From Bacillota bacterium (lineage in GTDB: Bacteria > Bacillota > DTU030), in the NCBI GenBank assembly GCA_012842325.1, contig DUTA01000033.1, positions 1 to 8,095 of the forward strand: DNA of 8,095 nucleotides. Reading direction: 5' to 3'. The translations under genes were made by a program, and so were the position numbers. The notes under the pieces are model-generated. The model had not been told where the DNA came from. It ran no database searches and worked only from the letters and a program-made list of their open reading frames with translations. This document shows, one piece after another, positions 1 to 5,590 of this stretch (its first letter is position 1; each line of letters opens with the position of its first letter).

Positions 1-30
1 AATATTGATCATTTCACGAAGTCTTTCCAT

Positions 31-111
31 AGGAACGAGGACCACCTCCTCTGTGTTTTGTTGTGCTAACTTATCACTTCGGAGGATCGGCTTCTCGTTC
101 CTTCTTTTTTT
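31..111 (+). terminator. Large rho-independent terminator-like stem-loop
   Basis: AGGAACGAG (31-39) is the exact reverse complement of CTCGTTCCT (94-102), and a run of seven T (105-111) follows after TC. Inside the long loop a second helix, CCTCC (45-49) with GGAGG (81-85), can form. The orientation fits the end of a + strand transcript entering from the left of the window. The loop is much longer than in a simple terminator, so an attenuator or the end of a structured RNA is an alternative. Confidence 0.5.
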
Positions 112-189
112 CTAATATTCTCCTCCGGTACCAGAGTTAATTTTACTCATACCTGTGTCGGGTGGTAGAGCGACCAGAGTTTCGTTCAC

Positions 190-217
190 AGATATTTAAT
201 CGCTTAAAAAAGATATT
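190..217. repeat. AGATATT direct repeat, 21 bp apart
   Basis: AGATATT occurs at 190-196 and again at 211-217. The similarity extends weakly (TAAT versus GAAA after each copy). A spacing of 21 bp is two turns of the helix, as in some tandem operators. The region is AT-rich and no regulator gene is visible nearby on the left, so chance is a serious alternative. Confidence 0.2.
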
Positions 218-497
218 GAAAAGGGTGGGTATTCCTGAGGACCCCCCATGCTGCTGTTCAAACACATGCCCTCAGTCCTGGACCAACTTACGGACCACTC
301 CAGGGCCCGCGTAGGATTGCAGGTGTGTCATCTTTTTGGAAGCATACAGGAGTATCCCCGGGCGTATATTTTAGCTAATAGATTTTGGGCGTATGTGACC
401 AGTTTCTGTGGGGAATTGAATACTATGGAATTGAAGAAAGGCTTTCACTGCCAGCTGTGTTTTGAAGTTGTATATTAAAATGAGGGGTGGGGTTACT

Positions 498-1964
498 ATG
501 GGTAGAAGGTTTCTACTGGTCCTTGTGCTTGCAATCATTTTTTTGTTCTCCGGTTCCGCCGTCGCCGGGCAGGCCCTACCAAAGGCGGAGACAGGTGGGC
601 AGAGGGAGATTTGGCTTAATATACCGGCCTTTCGCCTGAGCTATTGGGAAGATGGTCAACTGATTAAAGAATATCCGGTGGCGGTGGGAAAACCCGATTC
701 CCCGACTCCGGAAGGTACCTTCACTGTTCTCAACAAGCTGGTGGATCCCACCTGGTATCCCCCCGATGGAAGCAGACCGGTACCGCCGGGCCCCGGTAAC
801 CCCTTGGGGCGAAGGTGGCTGGGATTTGCCCCGGGTTACGGAATCCACGGAACCAATAACCCCGCTTCCATCGGCAGGGCCGTTTCCCTGGGCTGCGTAA
901 GGATGCACAATCAAGATGTGGAGGAGCTTTACGCCAACGTTTCTCCGGGCACACCGGTACATATTGTCTATGAGACCCTGGAAGGCCGGTGGCAGCCCGA
1001 GGAAGGTCGGTTTTCCCTGACCATTTACCCCGATGTCTATGGCCGGGGGATGAATACCCTGGAATATCTCCAGCAAAAAATTGGCGAACTGGGCTTGGGG
1101 GGACTGTGGACGAAAGAAGCCCTGGCAGCGTTATTGGAGGAAGTCAATAAGGGGCCGGTAAATATAGGCTTTCCTGAGATATCCTTTACCCTCAACGGCA
1201 AGTCTCTGGAGCTGGATTTCCTCTGGCTGGAGGGGAAACTTCTTTTACCCCTGCGGCCCGTTGCCGAGGCTCTGGGTTTTGCCCTTTCCTGGGAACCGCA
1301 AAAGGGCCCTCTCCTGGAGGGGGAACCGGTCCAGGAGGGGCTCATTGTGGAGGGGACCACCTATCTCAGCCTTCCCGCCTTCCGGGAGCTCCTGGGGGTG
1401 AAGGCAGACTGGCAGCTTCATGAGCAGAACCTGGCCCTGTACCGGATTATTGTCACCTATGGTGATTGTGTCCTTACCGATGCCATCATCCGGGAAAAAG
1501 GCCAGTATTATATTGAGGCCAACTTTTTGGCCACAGCCCTGGGCCTGCCCTACCGGTGGTTACCGGAGGAGGGTCTGGCTTATATCCTTGAGGAATATAT
1601 ACCGGGGATAGAGCGATCGGGGCAGCTCTACCTTTCTCTGGCCGCCCTGGCGGAAAAGTTGGGTCCCCGCTATGGTTGGGGCCTGGAGTGGATAGAAGAA
1701 AACTATCAGTTTCGCCTTTATGATCTGCCCGGGACAGGGGCTGGTGAAGATAACCGGCCTCTCTTCTTTTTTCCGGGGAGGGAATTGCCGCCGGCAGTGC
1801 GAAGTTCTAATATATATACTCGAGAACCGGGGGGCAGGCGGCAATGCAAACCTATCGCTGGTGCATTAATACCCGGGACCGGGTGGGAATGGTGCTGGAC
1901 GTACTCCGGGTCTTATCCCAGGAAGGGGCGAACATCATTACCATGGAGGTGGCCCCGGGGGTAA
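498..1964 (+). CDS. Exported L,D-transpeptidase (YkuD) with stalk repeats
   Basis: Probable peptidoglycan cross-linking enzyme acting outside the membrane through a catalytic cysteine. ATG 498 is preferred over 462 because GAGGGGTGGGG precedes it and the protein then begins with a typical signal peptide (residues 1-24: basic MGRR, hydrophobic stretch, AVAG end). The YkuD domain spans about 35-158, with H118 in GIHGTNNPASIGR and the active-site motif S130-x-G-C133-x-R135. Residues 229-408 resemble the copper-amine-oxidase N-terminal (stalk) domains common in Firmicute surface proteins, with about four repeats such as LLLPLRPVAEALGF and YLSLPAFRELLG. As read, the frame gives 488 residues, but the last 39 or so overlap the next gene and are rich in R, G, W and P with no domain character. 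A -1 shift at the T6 run (1767-1772) would instead end the protein at TAA 1808-1810. Enzyme family is secure; physiological role and true C-terminus are not. Confidence 0.85.
   Translation: MGRRFLLVLVLAIIFLFSGSAVAGQALPKAETGGQREIWLNIPAFRLSYWEDGQLIKEYPVAVGKPDSPTPEGTFTVLNKLVDPTWYPPDGSRPVPPGPGNPLGRRWLGFAPGYGIHGTNNPASIGRAVSLGCVRMHNQDVEELYANVSPGTPVHIVYETLEGRWQPEEGRFSLTIYPDVYGRGMNTLEYLQQKIGELGLGGLWTKEALAALLEEVNKGPVNIGFPEISFTLNGKSLELDFLWLEGKLLLPLRPVAEALGFALSWEPQKGPLLEGEPVQEGLIVEGTTYLSLPAFRELLGVKADWQLHEQNLALYRIIVTYGDCVLTDAIIREKGQYYIEANFLATALGLPYRWLPEEGLAYILEEYIPGIERSGQLYLSLAALAEKLGPRYGWGLEWIEENYQFRLYDLPGTGAGEDNRPLFFFPGRELPPAVRSSNIYTREPGGRRQCKPIAGALIPGTGWEWCWTYSGSYPRKGRTSLPWRWPRG
1785..1813 (+). promoter_or_regulatory. 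Possible sigma-A promoter for the TyrR-like regulator
   Basis: TTGCCG (1785-1790) and TAATAT (1808-1813) are separated by 17 bp, each matching four of six consensus bases. They sit in an AT-rich island inside GC-rich sequence, and a start near 1820 would give a leader of about 24 bases before ATG 1844. The elements are weak and lie within the reading frame of the upstream gene. Confidence 0.3.
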
Positions 1965-3409
1965 TCAACGTTAAGTTTACCGGGGTGGATGTGGGAGGGG
2001 TTCTGCGCCTGGAGAAAAACTTGCGCTCCCTGCCCGATGTTTACCGGCTCCGGGAGATAGAGGTCCTTCCCCACGAGGAAAGGGAACGGCAGCTGAAGGC
2101 GGTCCTGGATTCGGTCAGCGAGGGCATCATCGCCGTCGATAAAAGGGGTATGATCACAACCCTGAATCCAGTGGGGGAACAGATCTTGCAAGTAAACCGG
2201 GAGCGGGCCATCGGCCGGCACCTGTCCGAAGTTGTCCCCGCCGATTTGCCCATGCTCCGGATCCTGGAAACAGGCCAGGGCTACAATAATAAAGAAATTA
2301 TCCTCACGACCAAAAGGGGGCGCAGCCACTATATCACCACCGGCAGGGCCATTAAGGATGAGCGGGGCGAGACGGTGGGTGCCGTGGCGGCCCTGAAGGA
2401 CATGTCCGAGGTGCGGGAGCTGGTCTTTTCCCTCACCCGCCCCCCGGCAATCACCTTTTCCGATATCATTTATGCCAGTGAAGCCATGGCCCGGGTCGTG
2501 GAGATGGCCAAAATGGTGGCCCGGGGCAATTCTACCATCCTCATTCGCGGGGAGAGCGGTACCGGCAAAGAGCTCTTTGCCCGGGCCATTCATGCGGCCG
2601 GCCCCCGGCGGAGAAAACCCTTTGTTGCCCTAAACTGTGCGGCCCTGCCCGACGCCCTGGTGGAAAGCGAGCTTTTCGGCTATGAAGAGGGAGCCTTCAC
2701 CGGAGCCAGGCGGGGCGGGAAGCAGGGACTCTTTGAGCTGGCCCACCAGGGAACAATTTTCCTGGATGAGATCGGTGAGCTCTCTCCCCATCTCCAGGTA
2801 AAACTCCTCCGGGTCCTGCAGGAGAACAAGGTGCGGCGGGTGGGCGGCAGGGAGGAAATACCCGTCGATGTCCGGGTTATTGCGGCCACCAACCGGAACC
2901 TGGAGGAAATGGTCCGCAAGGGCGACTTCCGGGAGGAATTATACTACCGCCTCAATGTGATCCCCCTGTATATTCCCCCCTTGCGGGAAAGGCTGGAAGA
3001 CCTGCCGGCCCTGGTGGAAAACTGCCTGCAGAAGTTTAACCGGGTTCTGAAGAAAAGGGTAAAAAGGGTCCACCCCCGGGTCCTGGAACGGTTCCGCCAG
3101 CACACCTGGCCCGGCAACGTCAGGGAATTGGAAAATGTGCTGGAAAGGGCGATGAACCTGGTGGAGGGGGAAGTAATCAGGCCCGAGCATATCATTATCG
3201 AAGATTTGAGTGCCCCCGGGTCAGGACATCAAGAGATTTCGGGAGCTTCCCTGAAGGAGCTCAAGGAACAGCTGGAACGGGAGGTCATCGCCCGGATGCT
3301 GGCCAAATACGGGGCGGCCCGGCCGGCGGCCAGGGCCCTGGGGATATCCCATACGGCCCTGCTGCGCAAGATTGAAAAATATCAGCTGCGCAAACTCCTG
3401 GAAACTTAG
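1844..3409 (+). CDS. TyrR-like sigma-54-dependent regulator (ACT-PAS-AAA+-HTH)
   Basis: Enhancer-binding activator of 521 residues. The N-terminus (1-75) looks like the ACT domain of TyrR/PhhR proteins, which binds amino-acid effectors; a PAS domain follows (about 82-190). The AAA+ domain (about 205-435) has Walker A GESGTGKE (236-243), the sigma-54-contacting loop GAFTGA (283-288), Walker B TIFLDEIGE (304-312), and the arginine-bearing segment FREELYYRLNVIPL. The C-terminal HTH is about 483-515 (AARALGISHTALLRKI). E. coli TyrR lacks GAFTGA and does not use sigma-54, whereas this protein has the intact loop, so it should activate sigma-54 promoters. ATG 1844 is the only start after an in-frame stop at 1808-1810; its ribosome site (AGGCGG, very close) is weak, so translation may be coupled to the upstream frame. 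The next gene, methionine gamma-lyase, has a sigma-54 promoter and is the obvious target. The ligand is not known from sequence; methionine or a related amino acid is inferred. Confidence 0.92.
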   Translation: MQTYRWCINTRDRVGMVLDVLRVLSQEGANIITMEVAPGVINVKFTGVDVGGVLRLEKNLRSLPDVYRLREIEVLPHEERERQLKAVLDSVSEGIIAVDKRGMITTLNPVGEQILQVNRERAIGRHLSEVVPADLPMLRILETGQGYNNKEIILTTKRGRSHYITTGRAIKDERGETVGAVAALKDMSEVRELVFSLTRPPAITFSDIIYASEAMARVVEMAKMVARGNSTILIRGESGTGKELFARAIHAAGPRRRKPFVALNCAALPDALVESELFGYEEGAFTGARRGGKQGLFELAHQGTIFLDEIGELSPHLQVKLLRVLQENKVRRVGGREEIPVDVRVIAATNRNLEEMVRKGDFREELYYRLNVIPLYIPPLRERLEDLPALVENCLQKFNRVLKKRVKRVHPRVLERFRQHTWPGNVRELENVLERAMNLVEGEVIRPEHIIIEDLSAPGSGHQEISGASLKELKEQLEREVIARMLAKYGAARPAARALGISHTALLRKIEKYQLRKLLET

Positions 3410-3415
3410 GTTGCC
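3400..3415. promoter_or_regulatory. Operator/UAS copy 1, GGMAAC-N4-GTTKCC
   Basis: GGAAAC-TTAG-GTTGCC is a near-perfect dyad with one mismatch between the arms. It overlaps the last codons and the stop codon of the regulator gene. Its centre is about 170 bp upstream of the predicted sigma-54 start site near 3578. It is probably a binding site for the adjacent TyrR-like activator; TyrR boxes in E. coli are dyads of similar size but different sequence. Confidence 0.6.
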
Positions 3416-3421
3416 AGCGGC

Positions 3422-3437
3422 GGCAACTTATGTTTCC
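3422..3437. promoter_or_regulatory. Operator/UAS copy 2, GGMAAC-N4-GTTKCC
   Basis: GGCAAC-TTAT-GTTTCC is the mirror-like partner of copy 1: the single mismatched base falls in the other arm. Its centre lies 22 bp (about two helical turns) from that of copy 1, so both face the same side of the DNA. The facing half-sites GTTGCC and GGCAAC of copies 1 and 2 also make an inverted repeat (3410-3427), but no T-run follows, so a terminator is unlikely. Confidence 0.6.
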
Positions 3438-3474
3438 AGTAGTTGTCTTGATTTTCTGGAAATTATTCTCCTTT

Positions 3475-3490
3475 GGAAACTTTTGTTTCC
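3475..3490. promoter_or_regulatory. Operator/UAS copy 3, perfect dyad GGAAAC-TTTT-GTTTCC
   Basis: This is a perfect 6-4-6 inverted repeat and the best copy of the set. Its centre is 53 bp (about five turns) after copy 2 and about 95 bp upstream of the predicted sigma-54 start, a normal distance for enhancer-binding activators. A lone half-site, GGAAAT, lies at 3458-3463. Confidence 0.65.
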
Positions 3491-3551
3491 GGTCCCTCCT
3501 TCCTCAATTGCGCCAGGGCCCATTCTGCCTGCATTTCCGGCGGCTCTTATT

Positions 3552-3567
3552 TGGCACGTTCTTTGCG
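3552..3567 (+). promoter_or_regulatory. Sigma-54 (-24/-12) promoter of methionine gamma-lyase
   Basis: TGGCAC-GTTCT-TTGCG matches the sigma-54 consensus TGGCAC-N5-TTGCW at all but the last base. The invariant GG (3553-3554) and GC (3565-3566) have the required ten bases between them. Transcription should start near 3578, giving a leader of about 44 bases that includes the AAGGAGG ribosome site (3607-3613). The GAFTGA-containing activator encoded just upstream and the three dyads before it support this as a working promoter. Confidence 0.85.
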
Positions 3568-3621
3568 CTGTATCACAATAATGGTTGAGAACAAGGAGTA
3601 TGCCAGAAGGAGGAAGGTCCC

Positions 3622-4815
3622 ATGAATTTGAAGAAGGCTGGTTTCAGCACCCGGGCTGTTCACGCCGGGCAGGGTCCTTGCCCTGTAACGGGAGCCCTGA
3701 GTACTCCCATCTATCAGACTTCCACCTTTGTCTTCCAGAATGTGGACCAGGGTGCGGCCCGCTTTGCCGGGGAAGAGGAAGGCTATATTTATACCCGCCT
3801 GGGCAACCCGACGGTGGCCGCCTTTGAAGAAAAGATTGCTGTGCTGGAAGGGGGAGAAGCCGGGCTGGCCTTCAGCTCCGGTATGGCGGCCATAAGTGCC
3901 GTCCTCTTTGCCCTGACAAAGCAGAGGGATCACATTGTTTCCTGCGATACCATTTACGGCTGCACCCACGCCTTTATGTCTTCCATCCTCCCCCGCTATG
4001 GCATCGAGACCACCTTTGTTGACCTTTCCGATCCCGAGAAGGGAGCGGCGGCCCTGCGGCCCAATACCAAAGTAATTTACCTGGAAACACCGGCCAACCC
4101 AACAATGAAGCTGGTCAATATCGCGGCCATGGTGGAACTGGCCCGCCAGGTTGGGGCCAGGGTAGTTATCGACAATACCTTTGCCACCCCTTATCTCCAG
4201 CGCCCCCTGGAACTGGGTGCCGATGTGGTGGTCCACAGCGCCACCAAGTACATCGGCGGCCATGGCGATGTCATTGCCGGCGTGGCCGTCGGAAGCAAAG
4301 AGTTTATCGATGAGGTCCGTGTTACTACCTTAAAGGATATTGGGGGGGTCCTCGGGCCCTTTGAAGCCTGGCTCTTGCTCCGGGGCCTGAAAACCTTCCC
4401 CTTGCGGATGGAAAAGCACTGTGCCAATGCCATGGAAGTGGCCGCCTTCTTGGAGGCCCATCCGGCGGTGGAGCGGGTGTATTATCCCGGCCTGCCCAGC
4501 CATCCCCAGCACGACCTGGCGAAAAAACAGATGCAGGGCGGCTTCGGCGGGATGATCAGTTTTGAATTGAAGGGCGGCCTGGAAGCCGGAAAGCAGCTCA
4601 TGAACTCCCTGGAACTCTGCTCCCTGGCCGTCAGCCTCGGCGACACGGAGACCCTGATCCAGCATCCTGCTTCCATGACCCATTCCCCCTACCCGCCGGA
4701 AGAGCGCCTGAAGGCGGGGATCACCGACGGTTTGGTCCGGCTCTCGGTGGGGATCGAGGACGCCGCCGATATTATTGCCGATCTGAAACAGGGCCTCGAT
4801 GGCCTCCTGGGCTGA
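3622..4815 (+). CDS. Methionine gamma-lyase (PLP-dependent)
   Basis: Cytosolic pyridoxal-phosphate enzyme predicted to split L-methionine into methanethiol, 2-oxobutyrate and ammonia (EC 4.4.1.11). Its 397 residues are close to the Pseudomonas putida enzyme, which I compared from memory. The PLP lysine is K209 in HSATKYIGGHGD; the phosphate-binding loop is SSGMAA (85-90); Y57/R59 lie in YIYTRLGNPT and the cofactor-ring aspartate is D184 in VIDNTFATP. Two features separate methionine gamma-lyase from cystathionine gamma-synthase and beta-lyase: Y112-G-C114-T, matching the active-site cysteine C116, and K238-D239, matching K240-D241. AAGGAGG (3607-3613), eight bases before ATG 3622, supports the start. 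The gene appears transcribed alone from the sigma-54 promoter at 3552-3567 under the TyrR-like activator and ends at a terminator (4901-4925). Some activity on homocysteine or cystathionine is possible. Confidence 0.88.
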   Translation: MNLKKAGFSTRAVHAGQGPCPVTGALSTPIYQTSTFVFQNVDQGAARFAGEEEGYIYTRLGNPTVAAFEEKIAVLEGGEAGLAFSSGMAAISAVLFALTKQRDHIVSCDTIYGCTHAFMSSILPRYGIETTFVDLSDPEKGAAALRPNTKVIYLETPANPTMKLVNIAAMVELARQVGARVVIDNTFATPYLQRPLELGADVVVHSATKYIGGHGDVIAGVAVGSKEFIDEVRVTTLKDIGGVLGPFEAWLLLRGLKTFPLRMEKHCANAMEVAAFLEAHPAVERVYYPGLPSHPQHDLAKKQMQGGFGGMISFELKGGLEAGKQLMNSLELCSLAVSLGDTETLIQHPASMTHSPYPPEERLKAGITDGLVRLSVGIEDAADIIADLKQGLDGLLG

Positions 4816-4900
4816 AGGCGTGCTACCCCCTCAAGAGCAATTGCCAGGAATTGGGCCGTAAGAAATAGAGGATGATGAGAGCGGGCATTGAATTATAATT

Positions 4901-4925
4901 AACCGGGGGAACTTTCCCCCGGTTT
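4901..4925 (+). terminator. Rho-independent terminator after methionine gamma-lyase
   Basis: AACCGGGGGAA (4901-4911) and TTCCCCCGGTT (4914-4924) are perfect reverse complements with only CT between them, so the real loop opens to about six bases. The T-tract is short (GGTTTCTT). It ends the methionine gamma-lyase transcript about 85 bases after the stop codon. The loop side of the hairpin carries the GGAACTT -35 element of the following ECF promoter. Confidence 0.75.
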
Positions 4926-4936
4926 CTTGCGTCTAA
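4908..4936 (+). promoter_or_regulatory. ECF-type promoter for the sigma factor gene
   Basis: GGAACTT (4908-4914) and CGTCTAA (4930-4936) match the -35 and -10 elements of ECF promoters of the E. coli RpoE / Bacillus SigM type, with GGAAC and CGTC 17 bp apart. The predicted start is near 4940-4943, just before the ribosome site and ATG 4970 of the ECF sigma gene. ECF sigma factors commonly transcribe their own operon, so this is most simply an autoregulatory promoter. TATAAT at 4894-4899 has no good -35 partner. Confidence 0.65.
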
Positions 4937-4969
4937 TGAGTGGGTTTCTCTTTGGGAAGGAGGCATCCC

Positions 4970-5590
4970 ATGCTTTCCGATGCCGAACTGGTCCGCCGGT
5001 GCCGGCAGGGGCAGCAGGCTGCCTTTGCCGAGCTGGTGGAGCGATATGAAAAAAAGGTGTACAACCTGGCCTACCGGATGCTGGGCGATGGGGAGGAAGC
5101 CCGGGATCTGGCCCAGGAAGCCTTTTTAAAGGCTTATTATGCATTGCCCGATTTTCGCGGCGAATCTACCTTTTCCACCTGGTTGTACCGTATTACAACC
5201 AACCTCTGCCTCGATGTCCTCCGCCGGCGTAAAAATAATATTGCCTTTTCCCTGGACGAACCACTGCAGACGGAAAAGGGAGCGCTGGCCCGTCAGCTGC
5301 CCGCCGAAGGAGAAGGGCCGGAGGGAATCGTCGAAAGGCAGGAGCTCCGGCAGCTTATCCAGCGCCTCATCGATACCCTGCCCCCGGAGCAGCGGCTGGT
5401 GTTGGTCATGCGGGAATTTCAGGACCTGACCTATGAAGAAATAGCTGCCGCCCTGCAGTGCTCCCTGGGCACGGTGAAGTCCCGCCTGAGTCGTGCCCGC
5501 AGGGCCCTCAAGGAAAAGCTCCTGGCCAGTGGGGAACCTTTTGGGTCCTCCTTGCGTCAGAAACAGGGGAAAGGGGGGAGCAGGGTATGA
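4970..5590 (+). CDS. ECF (SigE/RpoE-type) RNA polymerase sigma factor
   Basis: Alternative sigma factor of 206 residues that directs RNA polymerase to stress-response promoters. Region 2 spans about 17-85: AFAELVERYEKKVYNLAYRM, DLAQEAFLKAY (core binding) and FRGESTFSTWLYRITTNLCLD (-10 recognition). Region 4 spans about 127-182: LPPEQRLVLVMREFQDLTYEEIA followed by the -35-reading helix CSLGTVKSRLSRARRALKEKL. There is no extra C-terminal domain. The frame opens upstream at GTG 4940, but ATG 4970 is chosen because AAGGAGG (4957-4963) sits six bases before it and the predicted ECF start site falls at or after 4940. The stop overlaps the anti-sigma start as ATGA (5587-5590), implying translational coupling. 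Control is probably by the membrane anti-sigma factor encoded next and by an autoregulatory promoter upstream. The inducing signal is unknown. Confidence 0.93.
   Translation: MLSDAELVRRCRQGQQAAFAELVERYEKKVYNLAYRMLGDGEEARDLAQEAFLKAYYALPDFRGESTFSTWLYRITTNLCLDVLRRRKNNIAFSLDEPLQTEKGALARQLPAEGEGPEGIVERQELRQLIQRLIDTLPPEQRLVLVMREFQDLTYEEIAAALQCSLGTVKSRLSRARRALKEKLLASGEPFGSSLRQKQGKGGSRV
5533..5558 (+). promoter_or_regulatory. Second ECF-type promoter, inside the sigma gene
   Basis: GGAAC (5533-5537) and CGTC (5555-5558) are again exactly 17 bp apart, and both copies have CTTG directly before CGTC. The element lies in the last codons of the sigma gene, and transcription would start near 5565-5568, leaving a short leader with the GGGGGAG ribosome site before ATG 5587. 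It could give extra anti-sigma mRNA when the sigma factor is active. It lies within coding sequence, so chance remains possible. Confidence 0.45.

Larger units (their letters stand above)
1..497. other. AT-richer region without a convincing gene
   Basis: This stretch is visibly richer in A and T than the rest of the window and contains no reading frame with recognisable protein features. It holds a probable stem-loop terminator (31-111), a pair of AGATATT direct repeats 21 bp apart (190-196 and 211-217), and a 76-codon open frame at 248-478 that I do not accept as a gene. On the minus strand an ATG at 30-28 preceded by AGGAGG (50-45) could open a leftward gene, but only ten codons are visible and the spacing is long. 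No clear sigma-A promoter for the transpeptidase gene was found; TATATT at 471-476 is a possible -10 without a good -35. Confidence 0.5.

Noticed and set aside
1..30. Minus-strand ATG (30-28) opening MERLREMINI with AGGAGG upstream
   Set aside because: Only ten codons lie in the window and the ribosome site is 14 bases away, so it cannot be supported as a gene without the sequence to the left.
159..171. GGGTGGTAGAGCG resembling the T-box core GGGTGGTACCGCG
   Set aside because: The ACC part is lost, no terminator/antiterminator pair follows, and no Stem I or aminoacyl-tRNA synthetase gene is visible.
248..478. 76-codon open frame starting MLLFKHMPSVLDQL
   Set aside because: No clear ribosome binding site (CCTGAGGACCCCCC before ATG), no domain or motif, and composition like the surrounding AT-richer non-coding DNA; it also overlaps the upstream in-frame ATG of the transpeptidase frame.
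375..478. Minus-strand open stretch (reads LIYNFKTQLAVKAFLQF)
   Set aside because: No start codon with a ribosome site, short, and no recognised family; probably chance.
576..1076. Long minus-strand frames opposite the + strand genes (for example 576-1076, 3547-4263, 5126-5761)
   Set aside because: They mirror strongly supported + strand genes, show no domain features and are expected in GC-rich coding DNA.
3410..3427. GTTGCC-N6-GGCAAC hairpin as a terminator of the regulator gene
   Set aside because: No T-run follows, and the two arms are better explained as the inner half-sites of two adjacent 16-bp dyads.
3622..4815. Cystathionine gamma-synthase or beta-lyase as the identity of the PLP enzyme
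   Set aside because: The YGCT cysteine (C114) and K238-D239 are the hallmarks of methionine gamma-lyase, although exact substrate range needs an assay.
4838..4853. CAATT-GCCAGG-AATTG inverted repeat after methionine gamma-lyase
   Set aside because: Only five-base arms, no T-run and no second copy; a better terminator lies at 4901-4925.
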